The position numbers were made by a program, and so were the translations under genes. Positions 25,883 through 35,914 of a stretch of DNA of 64,000 bases are shown here, piece after piece (position 1 is the first letter of the stretch; each line of letters begins with the position of its first letter). Source of the DNA: Capitulum mitella (Eukaryota > Arthropoda > Thecostraca > Pollicipedomorpha > Pollicipedidae); the NCBI GenBank assembly GCA_030062745.1, contig CP099849.1, positions 4,138,586 to 4,202,585 on the forward strand, read 5' to 3'. The notes below the pieces were generated by a model. That model did not search any database and was not told where the DNA came from. It worked only from the letters and a program-made list of their open reading frames with translations.

Positions 25883-26898
25883 CCCGCGCAGTGCAAGGGG
25901 GTTTCGCACTGACGCGCACTGGAAGGGGGGATCTTAAAGTGTCCCCTCCGATCTCGGCAATAGAAAGAGCTAGAAACATGAAATTCTATGGACAAGGTGG
26001 GGCTATAACGATTTACATTGTTTGCAATTTTCATGACTCTAGGTCGATATCTTCAAGGTCAAAAACGGTAAAAACGCCAACTTTGAACACTTTCTCGGCC
26101 CGTACAGGCCATTCCGTACAACTTTTCGAAAGTTTGTTGGGCCTTTAAAACGTAGCATACAACTTCCATTTATTTGGCGTCTTGACTGGGGAGTTTGGGT
26201 CGAGGTCATGTCAGGTCATTGATTTATGACGTCATTTTTTTCATCTTTTCCAGATCAGATTTCGACTATGGTATATTTGTATGCGTATTCACGTGCGTAA
26301 ACGTGTCTTTATTAGGGTCTTTGAACGCATATTTCATACAAATCGACATGTCGCAGAACAAATCTGGGACAGGTTACAAGATATTTGGCCCTGACATTTA
26401 ACGACCTTGACATTCGCTGACCTTGGCATATGTAAACGTATCAGTGTGCGCACACGTGTTTTTATTGGGGCTTTGAATGCATATGTCATACAAACTGACA
26501 TATTGCAAAGCAAATCCGGATCAGGTCACAACCTATTTGGCCTTGACCTTTGATAACCTTTACCATTATTAACCCTGGCTGTGGTCTTGGTACGTCCATC
26601 ACTTATGCCCGAATGACATCGCTTAACTGTGTTCAAACGGTAGTCTTGAACAGAACGCTAGTTCCTTCACAAAGTTCCCATTTGTCAGCGACAACCGTCG
26701 TTTTCGTTATGTTTGCCTGACTTCAAATACTTGAAACTTCAAAAATTTCCCGCCGATTTCCAATTTTTCTACGTCATTCGACGAGTTATTTAATTGCCAC
26801 GAATGTCACAAAGTAACAGCAACCAGCTCTCATCCGTTCTCGAGATATTCAAGAAAAATGGGTGGGGGGTACAAAAAGACGCCCTTCCAGTGCGCGTG
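25883..26898 (+). mobile_element. C-family TTAA element, full length (copy C2)
   Basis: Flanked by TTAA at 25879-25882 and 26899-26902. The left end CCCGCGCAGTGCAAGGGGG and right end CCTTCCAGTGCGCGTG form imperfect terminal inverted repeats. 1,016 bp, non-coding. The interior is dominated by TGACCTTGACCTTTGATGACC-like words and contains TGACGTCA at 26227-26234. It lies inside hAT-1 and splits the 5' part of the mariner-type transposase. The C copy in hAT-2 has the same junction at 33253-33256, so the insertion predates the spread of the composite. Confidence 0.85.
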
Positions 26899-26902
26899 TT
26901 AA

Positions 26903-27721
26903 AAGACAGCTGCAGCTCATTCGAGCTGTAAAAACAACGAATGTCATAACGCGTTCTGGCTGGAAGGTTTGGAATCTCTAGAGCGTACGTGACGAAAAAT
27001 ATTGGTGGCAAACAAGGTTCGGTACCGAAAGAGCAAGAGGTCACTCCAGGTCACCCAAAAACAAGAGGTCGCTCAAAAGACCCGCATCCGGAAACTGTCG
27101 CGCGGACCATGTGAAATCGGAATGAATGTGGCATCACCGTGGACGACGAAAGCTACTTCACCTATCACGAGAGGCATTTGCCAGGAAACTTTGGGTACCC
27201 TGTTGGGGCACGTGGAGACTGTCCAGCAGAAGTACAGCTGAGGCAAGAGAGCAAGTTTCCCCGTAATCTTTTTTCGTGTGACCCGCCATCTCTCCAAGGG
27301 GTGTGACAAGTCCGATTATCATGCCGAGCACGGGTAATGTTGATGGCAACGTGTACCGTGAGAAGTGTGTAGGAGATGTGCTCATCCCATATTTGGATGA
27401 GGACTGTTTCGACAGGGACATGTTGGTCTGGCCAAACTTGGCCAGCGCTTATTATGCGAAGAAAACAACGCTCAAGTTGCTGGAAGAGGCCAGAGTGCCG
27501 ATGGAGTGCGTGACAGCAGTCCCCCTATGTGTCCCATGTGTACTGATACTGAGGACATCTGGGGCATCATTAAGCACAGGATGTTTCAGGGAAATTGGTA
27601 CGCAACACCCAAAGCTGCCCTGAAGCGCTGGATGAACCAGGTGATCGATGTTCTGGCCCCACAGGTACCGCGTAAAATGCTGGTGCGCTTGCCCAGGCGC
27701 TTGCGTGTTGCCGACAGATGA
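26903..27721 (+). pseudogene. Broken IS630-Tc1-mariner transposase inside hAT-1
   Basis: Ordered transposase signatures occur across shifting frames. Near 26955-27000 is a helix-turn-helix-like LAGRFGISRAYVTKNI. From 27045 comes a basic linker (VTQKQEVAQKTRIRKL). At 27139-27156 is VDDESYF, the first catalytic block. From 27323 comes GNVDGNVYREKCVGDVLIPYLDE. Near 27427 is WPNLASAYYAKK, the second block, in which the catalytic Asp has become Asn. Near 27550 is TEDIWGIIK, the third block, followed by a basic C-terminus (RLPRRLRVADR) ending in TGA at 27719-27721. Frameshifts separate the blocks and a C element interrupts the 5' part. It is inactive. The hAT-2 copy keeps the Asp, so this loss came after the copies split or is specific to this one. 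Confidence 0.85.
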
Positions 27722-28185
27722 GAGGAGGTGTAGATGACCCATTAGGCAAGAACTGGCTGCAACATCTATGACTGCATTTCTGCAAAGTTTAATGTTCATA
27801 CAGTAATAAATGTGCTGGCAATATGACTTTAAACACTGTCTCATTTCCCTGTGCCCGCACGTTATATTTTCTGTTAATGCATTGTGTCAGAGAATTTGAG
27901 AAAGATAAGAAATATTTGGAAAAAGGAAGATGCAGATCATAAGATGGGATGCTGACCGCATGCTGGCTATTGTTTCACAGCTCTGAACTTAAGTCCCATT
28001 CTTGCAAAATATGTCCGAACCCTCCCGAACCAGTACAGAAAAGTATTGGTTCCAAGGTCTCCAGATCGATCTGGAACTGCCAATTACGAGTACATCGACA
28101 ATCTAATACAAGCCACGTTTCTCCTGAAACGGTTTTGGACGCAAACATTAGAGTAACGACTTGATCGTAAACCGGGAGGTTAAGT

Positions 28186-28314
28186 ATCCGGCAATATCCG
28201 GCCGGATCACAAAAATATCCGGCCGGACACCGGATACCGGATGATCCTTAATATCCGGTCGGATATCCGGCCGGACCGGATATCCGGCCGGACCGGATAT
28301 CCGGTGCATCCCTA
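28186..28314. repeat. CCGGATATCC palindrome array, right end of hAT-1
   Basis: About 130 bp of tandem GGATATCCGGCCGGACC-like units leading into the terminal ATCCGGTGCATCCCTA. It is longer and more regular than the left array of the same element. Confidence 0.85.
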
Positions 28315-28564
28315 CTTAACAGTAATAATAATGTCAATGGCTCTTCATGCACATTAGGATAGTAAATGCCATTTAAGTAATTTAGACAATTATCTGCAAG
28401 TTAAGGCTTACACAGTCCTCTGCTTGATGTTGCAAAAGATAGATTCGGATCAAACATTAGTTTACAGCTCTAATTTTAGACACAGGTGCAAATGGGCTTT
28501 CACGATAAAATCCCTTTCAACCGATGGTACAGATATGTTCTCGTTGCAAAACATTTTCGTTTAA

Positions 28565-29773
28565 CCCTATTCCCGGAGGGCTAGACGGTATGGCCGATTC
28601 CCGGCAGGGGGGGCGGATTCGGCCCCCCCCTGAGATCTCGAGAACTACTTATCCGATTTCATCGCAACAAACGGCAATCGATTTGCCGTGACGTGAACTA
28701 CATTTTGATAAAAAGAAATTTTCAAAATTTTGAAATTTGTGGATACAGGGGGGCAAAAATGTCAAAATGGGGGGTACTTTTTGACTTCTTATAACTCCGT
28801 TGTTTATGGACCGATTTTGATGAAACTGGCATCAATCGAGAGATTATGGATAGGGCTTTTACCATGGGTATGCAAATTTGAAGTTTTGAGAAAATTCATG
28901 GGCGTTCACAGGGTTTCAAAAATAGGGGGATTAGTTTTCCAATAACGGAATGAGCAAAAGAGGCCAAAACACTTTTTTAGCTTCTGCTAGTCATGTTATG
29001 CTAAAGAAGTACAAATCGCATTACAATGTTTGTATAATGTTAGCACAGGCGGTGCCAGGGACATAAAAAAAGGGGAACTGTCATGGTCACACGTTTCTCA
29101 GATCAACTTGTGACCTTTGACCTTAAATGACCTCTAGTGACCTTGGGGTCACCTGGAATGATGTCGTGTGCATTCGATATTATCTGTAAACGTTTTTAAT
29201 CCATTAAATTCACTCTATTCCAAAAAAATCATTTTTTGGCTTTTGCGATATAGGGTACGTGCACTGACATTTTAGGTCATAGCTCCGTGACCCGACCTGA
29301 TATCAAGCTGAAACTTGGTACACAAGTAGAGGGCACCGTTCTACGTCATATATCTTCCGGGTTTGGCATTTGAAAAAACGGCGCCGAAATTTTTGCAAAA
29401 AAACAAATTTTGACTTTTGACCTTGGCCTGACCTTGTAAAGTGACCTCAGATAAACAAAATTACATATGCACATTGCCCAACTATTTAGCTATATATTCA
29501 TATAAAGTTTTAAGTTCTATCTTAAAAACTCTGTTTTTGGCAGACATTTTCCTTTTACCCTCAACATGGCCAAAAATGACCTGAGGTGCCTCCCAAAAAC
29601 GTTGCCTGGCTCCGCCCCTGAGCAAAATAGAATTTCGAAATTTTGTCACGGCGCGTTGAAGGAATAGCTAGGAAAAGTCACCAAGTTTCGTGAAGCTGCG
29701 TTAAAAAGCCTGGAATTGGCAAGCAAAAAACCCGAGGGGGGGCGGATTCCGCCCCCCCCTGCCGGGAATAGGG
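28565..29773 (-). mobile_element. P-family TTAA element, 1,209 bp (copy P1)
   Basis: TTAA at 28561-28564 and 29774-29777. Both ends start CCCTATTCCCGG, which with TTAA is piggyBac-like. Hairpins of G7/C7 type (GGCGGATTCGGCC) lie about 45 bp inside one end and about 10 bp inside the other. No transposase. The interior has runs of AGGTCA half sites, including a perfect AGGTCAAAGGTCA (as its complement, 29111-29123). It is in the opposite orientation to P2 and P3 and nearly the same length. Confidence 0.9.
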
Positions 29774-29777
29774 TTAA

Positions 29778-30502
29778 GTGTTTCCAGAACCGAACAAACT
29801 TAACATTAGAGTCAAAGCAGCGCAGTTGATGAAACGTATGCGTATCAAAAACGTCGGTTTTGAGGGAACTCATTAAACTCTTGCGCCCAAGCAATTCAAA
29901 TAGGCTGTACACAGGAATGAATACTAAAAAAGTATCGGAAGAATTTATTTTGCCAAATACAAAACAACCTAGGTGATGATGAGCTAATTCGAAAAACAAA
30001 CTTCATCAGTGCACTGTTCTCTCCTGCTATTGCCTGCCTTTCTTGCCTGGCTTTGTGTGTGGGCGCATGCGTGTGTTATATACACATATACCTACATGCA
30101 TACACATGTAGGTATATGTGTATGCATGCATGCACGTATGTATGTGTTGGCGCGCGCGCGCGTGTGTGTGCGCACGCGTGTGGGTGGGGGTGAGCGTGTG
30201 TGTGTTAGTGTGTGTGGGGATTGGGGTGTGTGATTCTTTTGCGAATTTACTGCTCTGTTCTGATCCTCGCTTATTGTTAGTCCTGAGGCTCCGGAACACG
30301 TCATCAGCGTTGCTGTCTGTCTTCTCTGGATTCTTGGGGCAGTTCACTGTTGACCGTTGGATTTGACCAGACGGTCGAATTTGACTGGAATATGCCGTCC
30401 GAATTTCCATTGATTAATAATGCGTTATTTGTTTGGTGAAAGTGTCTAGCGGCAGCGATGGCTGCCACTAGCCATGGCTTCTTGGCTTCTAGCTTTTTAA
30501 CA
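29778..30502. other. Spacer with no recognisable gene
   Basis: Contains the microsatellite at 30050-30235. A 117-codon minus-strand frame overlaps the P1 right end and is not a gene. Nothing else is recognised. Confidence 0.45.
30050..30235. repeat. Compound GT/CA, ATGC and GCGC microsatellite
   Basis: TATACACATATACC and GGTATATGTGTAT form an inverted pair at 30075-30125. Then follow CATGCATGCATGC, GCGCGCGCGCG and GTGTGTGTG runs, all alternating purine-pyrimidine. The 127-codon minus-strand Thr/His-rich frame across it is an artefact. Confidence 0.9.
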
Positions 30503-30504
30503 TA

Positions 30505-31829
30505 AAGGATGTCCGAAAATTGATATCCTTGCTCTACTCTGGCCTCATTTGCCCGGGGCCATCGCAAAACGAATGGAATTTTGCCGAAACCTAGCTTCAG
30601 GACTTCATCACGGGTCGGCTGGTCATGTGACCCTGCCGCGCGACCTAGCCTGTGCCAAGAGGAGGGGACAGGAGTCAGTTCCAAACAGGTACCCAGCGCA
30701 CGTAAATGCGGTGTCCAGGATGGTCAGAGGCCAGTCGTCATCGACTGGCTACCGGAGTGACCCAGGGTCAGGCCGCCGAGGAGCTGGGCGTCACCTTTCG
30801 CACCATCAGACGTTGGCTGTCCCGCGGCAGAGCCGGACAGCCGCTGGAGAACAGCACCGATCGCCGGAGAAAGAGTTCGGCGCGCAGGGCGGCCAAAGGC
30901 GTCCTGTCGAGGTCCGCCGCAACAGGAGCCAGTCGACGAGAAAACCGGCTCGGAGGCTGACATCTAAGGGACAGCCGGTCTCCAGGAAGGCGGTACACAG
31001 GTACATGACGAAGTGCATGCACCTGACGTCTTTGAAGCTACGTTTCCCTCCAAGACTGACGGAGTCTAAGCGTAAGAAGCTGCAGTTTGCCAAGGCGCGG
31101 TAAAACTTGACCATCAAGGACTGGAGGCGTGTCCTCTTCACCGAGGAATCGCCTTTCGAGCTCTTCCACCCGACCAGCCGACAGAACGATCGTGTCTGGG
31201 TGCGCCACAGCTCTGAAGTTCCCATCACCGAGACTTTCAGGCAGCCGCTGAAGATCCAGGTGTGGGAGATGATGAGCTGCCGCGGGCTGACTGATCCGCA
31301 CATCATCCCCCGAGGCCAGACCGTCGCAGCCAGCCACTACGTCGAGGAGGTCCTGAAGAAGACGGCGACACCTGCCATGCAGCGGAGGAAGGGAACAGGC
31401 TCCCTAAACAAGGTCAGACTCCTCCCCGACAACTCGCAGGCCATCTTCCGGCAGGATGGCGCTCCAGCTCATCGATCAAGGGAACGCAAGAGTGATGCCG
31501 AACCAGCTTCCCCGGTTCCGGGCGAAGGACGTGTGGCCGGACAACAGCCCACACTTGTCCCCAGTCGAAAACCTAAGGGCAATCGTCCAGGACAAGATGG
31601 ACAAGATGGCGCGTCCGATGTCGGAGGGCACTCTGACCAGAAACCTCCAGGCGGCTTGGTCCATCATTAGCTCGGAGACGCTGGACAACCTTATGTGCGG
31701 CATCCCGGATCGCACGAGGGCTTACATTAAACAGACGGGAGGCTGCATACGCAAATAAAGCACGAGCACTGCATTCGCTGTTTTTATATTAATCATGCCT
31801 AAAGAGGTCATCGGTTTCCGAACATCCTG
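30505..31829 (+). mobile_element. Tc1-like element, complete but inactivated (1,325 bp)
   Basis: Imperfect terminal inverted repeats: AAGGATGTCCGAAAA at the left, and CAGGATGTTCGGAAA when the right end is read inward. They are flanked by TA dinucleotides at 30503-30504 and 31830-31831, the expected TA target duplication. The body is filled by one transposase relic. The element lies in the 3.5-kb gap between the two composite hAT elements and ends 41 bp before hAT-2. Confidence 0.85.
30706..31758 (+). pseudogene. Tc1-like (DD37E-type spacing) transposase, inactivated
   Basis: The reading order is clear but spread over two frames. An N-terminal helix-turn-helix (VTQGQAAEELGVTFRTIRRW) at 30755-30815 would bind the ends. 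From about 30910 the frame changes. A stop lies at 31102-31104. WRRVLFTEESPFELFH (31123-31170) is the first catalytic block; the usual Asp is Glu here. FRQDGAPAH (31449-31475) is the second, intact. After a frameshift, SPHLSPVENL (31546-31575) holds the third catalytic Glu. The D-to-E spacing is about 37 residues once the frame slip is allowed for, so DD37E-like rather than DD34E. The C-terminus (WSIISSETLDNLMCGIPDR) ends at 31758. Two frameshifts, one stop and a changed first residue make it inactive. It is the best-preserved transposase in the window. Confidence 0.9.
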
Positions 31830-31871
31830 TACGATCATTGTTGTTTATGCTTATTTTGATAGTATGTCGGC

Positions 31872-31986
31872 TAGGGATGCACCGGATATCCGGTCCGGCC
31901 GGATATCCGGCCGGATATTAGAGATTATCCGGTATCCGGTATCCGGCCGGATATTTTTGTGATCCGGCCGGATACTGCCGGATATT
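31872..31986. repeat. CCGGATATCC palindrome array, left end of hAT-2
   Basis: Tandem CCGGATATCCGG, GGCCGGATA and CCGGTATCCGG words; the inverted equivalent of 28186-28314 in hAT-1. Confidence 0.85.
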
Positions 31987-32437
31987 TAACCTCCCGGCGT
32001 ACAATCAAGACGTTGCTCTAATGTCTGCGTCCAAAACCGTTTCAGGTGAAACGTGGCTTGTTGAGTTAGATTGTCGATGTAACTGGCAGTTCCAAGTCGG
32101 TCTGGAGACCTTGGAACCAGTTCTTTTCTGTATTGGTCCGGGGGGATTCGGACATATCCTGCAACAATGGGACTCAAGTTCAAAACTGTGAAACAATAGC
32201 CAGCATGCGGTCAGCAGCCTATCTTATGATTTCCTTTTTTCGAAATATTTCTTATCTTTCTCAAATTCTGACACAAATGCATTAGGGAAAAATATGAATT
32301 GTGGGCACTGGAAAATGAGACAGTATTTAAAGTCATACCGTAAGCACATTTATTAATGTATGAACATTAAACTTTGCAGAAATGTGGTCATAACCGTTGC
32401 GGTCAGTTCTTGCTTAATGGATCATCTCCATCACCTC

Positions 32438-33252
32438 TCATCTGTCGGCAACACGCACGCGCCTGGGTACGCGCACCAGCATTTTACGCGGTATCTCTGG
32501 GTCCAGAGCAGCGATCACCTGGCTCATCCAGTGCTTTAGGGCGACTTTGGATGTCACGTACCAGTCTCCCTGATACATCCTCTGCTTAATGCTGCCCCAG
32601 ATATCCTCGGTAGGACACGCCTGGTGCACCCAGGGGACTGCTGTCACGCACTACATACGGCACTCTGGCCTCTTCCAGCAACTTGAGCGTTTTCTTCGCA
32701 TAATGAGCGCTGGCCAAGTCTGGCCAGATCAACATGTCCCTCTCGAAACAGTACTCATCCAAATATGGGATGAGCACATCTCCTACGCACTTCTCACGGT
32801 ACATGTTACCATCAACATTACCCATACCCGGCATGATAGCCGGCCTTGTCACACCCCTGAGAGAGATGGCGGGCCACACGAAAAGACTGCGGGGAAACTT
32901 GCTCTCTGGCCTCAGTTGTACTTTTGCTGGACTTCTGCTGGACGTGCTCCAACAGAGTACCCAAGGTTTCCTGACATATACCTCTCGTGGTAAGTTAAGT
33001 AGCTTTCGTCGTCCATGGCAATGCCCCGTTCTTTCCGATTTCATGTGATCCGCGGGACAGTTTCCGGATGCGGGTCTTTTGGGCGACCTCTTGTTTTTGG
33101 GTGACCTGAGGTGACCTCTTGTTCTTTCGGTACCGAACCTTGTTTGCCACCAATATTTTTTTGTCACGTACTTTCTGAGATTCCAAACCTTCCAGCCGGA
33201 ACGCGTTATGACACCCGTTGTTTTTACAGCTCGAATCAGCTGTAGCTGTCTT
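32438..33252 (-). pseudogene. Broken IS630-Tc1-mariner transposase inside hAT-2
   Basis: Minus-strand counterpart of the relic at 26903-27721. In order: LAGRFGIS-like and VTQKQEVAQKTRIRKL segments (33180-33060), MDDESYLTYHERYMSGN (around 33020-32970, intact first catalytic Asp), KFPRSLFVWPAISLRG, GNVDGNMYREKCVGDVLIPYLDE, and WPDLASAHYAKKTLKLLEE (intact second Asp, near 32715). A frameshift precedes TEDIWGSIKQRMYQGDW (near 32610), and the basic C-terminus VPRRVRVADR ends at 32438. The second-to-third catalytic spacing is roughly 37 residues if the slip is ignored. It has fewer lesions than the hAT-1 copy but is still frameshifted, hence inactive. Confidence 0.87.
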
Positions 33253-33256
33253 TTAA

Positions 33257-34413
33257 CACGCGCACTGGAATGGGGGTCTTTTTGTGCCCCCCACCTGCTC
33301 TTCTTGAATATCTCGAAAACGCATCTGAGCTGGTTGCTGTTACTTTGTGACATTTATGGCAATTAAATGACTCGTCGGATGGCGTAGAAAAATTGGAAAT
33401 CGGTTAGAAATTTTGAAGTTTCAAGCATTTGAAGTCAGGCAAACATCACGAAAACGACGGTTGTCGCTGACAAATGGGAACCTTGTGAAAGAACTGGCGT
33501 TCTACTTAAGACTGCTGCTTGAACACAGTCAGGCAATGTCATTCGGACATAAGTGATGGACGTACCAAGGCCACAGCCAGGGTCAATAAGGGTTAACGGC
33601 ATCAAAGGTCAAGGTTTGTGACCTGATCCAGATTTGCTTTGCAAGATGTCAGTTTGTATGAAATATGCATTCGAAGGCCCTTATAAAAACACGTGTGCGC
33701 ACACTAATACGCTTACATATTCCAAGGTCAGTGAAGGTCAAGGTCGTTAAAGGCCAAGGTCAAATATCTTGTAACCTTGCTCAGATTTGTTCTGCGACAT
33801 ATCGATTTGTATGAAATATGCATTCAAAGACCCTAATAAAGACACGTGTGCGCACATGCAGACGCATATATATATGCCAGAGTCATTTCAGGTCAAGGTC
33901 ATCAAAGGTCAAGGGGAGGTTTTTGTGACCTGGTCCAGATTTGTTTTGCAATACATCGATTTGTGTGAAATACGCATTCAAAGACCCTTCTAAAACACGT
34001 TTGGTATATTGATACTGACATGTATATGCATACGTAGCTATACATACATACAGAAATATAAACGCTGGAAATGAAGCGGTACATCTGGAAACCAGATGTA
34101 CCGATGTTGGCTACCTTCACTGAAAATACGCCAAAAGATACATGTCGCGTCCTCATTTACTCTCAAACTGTCCCGCGTTGTTCGAAATCTGATCTGTAAA
34201 AGATGAAAAAATGACGTCACAGGTCACTGACCTGACATGACCTCGACCCAAAATCCCCAGCCAAGACGCCAAATGAATGGAAGTTATCGTATTCCACGTT
34301 TTAACGGCCCAACAAACACCCCGTTTCGTTCGAAAAATTGTACGGAATGGCCTGTACAGGCCGGTAAAGTGTCCAAAGTTGACCTTTTCCACCCCATTTG
34401 GCCTTGAAGATAT
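33257..34413 (-). mobile_element. C-family element, left end deleted (copy C3)
   Basis: TTAA at 33253-33256 borders the family's right end (CCATTCCAGTGCGCGTG when read on the minus strand). The sequence then follows C2 through its AGGTCA-rich core, which is partly triplicated here (three 'AAACACGTGTGCGCAC'-like blocks between 33680 and 34000). It passes TGACGTCA at 34212-34219 and stops at about 34413, where it joins hAT terminal sequence directly. The deletion removes the left TTAA. Confidence 0.8.
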
Positions 34414-34539
34414 GGACTCACAAGCTGTAGGCATTTTTTTACTAATTTTTTCAGTTTCCCACATTTTTCTTTTCTATTTAGTCTTTTCGGTTTCATTATT
34501 TCAATAGAAATGGCAAATAAAAACATGTAAACATAATAA

Positions 34540-34637
34540 CCGGTATCCGGCCGGATATCCGGCCGGATATCCAGCACCCGTTCCGGCATATCCGGCATCC
34601 GGCCGGATCACAAAAATCCCGATCCGGTGCATCCCTA
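34540..34637. repeat. CCGGATATCC palindrome array, right end of hAT-2
   Basis: CCGGTATCCGGCCGGATATC-type units leading to GATCCGGTGCATCCCTA; inverted equivalent of 24842-24933. Confidence 0.85.
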
Positions 34638-34649
34638 ATGTCGGCTCCT

Positions 34650-35385
34650 CTTTCCTCGCTCTGATTAGTATGTCATGCAGTGTCGCAACTCACTTATGGC
34701 TCATTCCGCAACAAATCGCACAATAACTGACCCAACTCCTTTCTATTTTGATGAACTTTGGTACGCTCATAGTACTTATTGAAGGTTAATGAGCCATAAC
34801 ATTTTACCTCTGGGTGAACTCTGACGTCAAAGTTACAGATCATTAAAGGTCACCGATTTTTACGGACATTGTATCATTCAAATGCCCATAAGCCGGCAAA
34901 ACATTGTCACATGAAGGTGTGATTATCGCCATTCGAAAGAGAAATGTTTCGGCTTTCATAAATATGTCTATTTTTTGGTGACATCGGGATGACCTTGGAG
35001 CTGACTTGGTCACATGGAACATTTTTGGTTCTAACCGTGTTTTCCCACTGTGATCTTCGCGGAAATGTGGCGGAATATGTCCCCAAGTGTCTACAATAAG
35101 CATGGCAAAAACATTTCTGACGAAATGAAACTTCTTGGGATATCTGGAATTTAGTGGTGCTCGAGAAAAATTTCCGAGGCTACTTGACGAAAATTGATTG
35201 ATTTCGTCCTTTTTCTGATTATTCTACAACTTCCTACGCATAGTGTCCTGAGTGTCTGCTATATTTCAGTCTAGTTTTGAATGCCTTGACCAAAGAGGTC
35301 AAAGGTCATGGTACCTCACCACCAGTCGATCCCTACCATCCAAGTTCAACATACCCTTGCTTCACATTTCCACGAAAGTGAGTCT
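34650..35385 (-). repeat. G-family repeat, copy G1
   Basis: Its reverse complement aligns along its length with the + strand of G2, including ATCACACCTTCxTGTGA, TATGGGxATTTGAAT, GACATATTCCGC, TCGTGGAAATGTGAAG and a perfect AGGTCAAAGGTCA at 35296-35308. Ends are not defined; it abuts the hAT-2 target duplication. No coding evidence. Confidence 0.7.
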
Positions 35386-35914
35386 GTCAGGTGTTTTTAG
35401 GCCTTAAAGCCAGCTGAGGTAATCGTCGTGAATCGAGACACTTGGGAGGTCGAATGAGGACACTGACATCAGTGACCTTGAATTGCTTATTTTTACCTCG
35501 GATCATTAATAGATTTTTTTGGCGCCGATTTCGAATTCCGTTCTCATTTTTTAAGCGTCGAGCCATTATGCTCATTCCATGTTCCGGGAAAAAGTTAATT
35601 TTCTGTCTTTTTTTGACACGTATCTCAAAAATCAACTCCGTCTTCGTCTTTGCGAAGCTGTCATTGTATTTCTGTCTGTTCCAACAACTAGGGGCGGGCA
35701 AATGGGCATGACAAAATGGAATCTTCGATACGTGAAAACACTGATAAGTGAACAATACAGGTGAAATTCGGAATCAGTGCCCCAATAAGGCTATGAATGG
35801 TGCAAGCCCAACAGGCTATCCAAGACCAATCGAGGCCAGTGACCTCGTTTGACTTCCAAAAGGCCCCAGTGCTAGACTAAGATTGTCTGAGTTAGCTTGA
35901 AGGACTTAGAACAT
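35386..35914. other. Spacer between inverted G copies
   Basis: This 530 bp does not pair between the two G copies. A 122-codon minus-strand frame (35387-35755) has no recognisable motif. Confidence 0.45.

Larger units (their letters stand above)
24842..28314 (+). mobile_element. Composite hAT-type element 1 (non-autonomous, 3.47 kb)
   Basis: The ends are TAGGGATGCACCGGAT and its inverse ATCCGGTGCATCCCTA. They are flanked by a perfect 8-bp target duplication, CTTAACAG, at 24834-24841 and 28315-28322. Eight-base duplication and a TAGGGATGCACC end are hAT superfamily hallmarks. Inside, from the left: CCGGATATCC palindrome array, about 0.9 kb of unassigned sequence (faint minus-strand resemblance to a hAT C-terminus near 25215, not relied on), C element copy C2, a broken mariner-type transposase, 450 bp of unassigned sequence, and a second palindrome array. 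The hAT transposase needed for movement would have to come from elsewhere. The same package recurs inverted at 31872-34637. Confidence 0.88.
31872..34637 (-). mobile_element. Composite hAT-type element 2 (inverted, 2.77 kb)
   Basis: Ends as in hAT-1 (TAGGGATGCACCGGAT and inverse). A perfect 8-bp target duplication, ATGTCGGC, lies at 31864-31871 and 34638-34645. The content matches hAT-1 in reverse: palindrome array, unassigned 0.4 kb (32000-32370 matches 27800-28170), mariner-type transposase, TTAA, C element, palindrome array. Compared with hAT-1 it lacks about 1 kb, running from near 25052 to near 26046 in hAT-1 coordinates, so the left part of C and the unassigned segment are gone. This is an internal deletion derivative of the same composite. 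Confidence 0.88.

Noticed and set aside
28561-28575. TTAACCC as a telomere-like motif
   Set aside because: It occurs once at each end of a defined P element and is not repeated in tandem; it is TTAA plus the element terminus.
30027-30410. 127-codon Thr/His-rich minus-strand frame
   Set aside because: It is a translated GT/CA microsatellite.
34834-35103. Frames of 86-122 codons in the G repeats as host exons
   Set aside because: They lie in repeated non-coding sequence and are broken in the other G copy.
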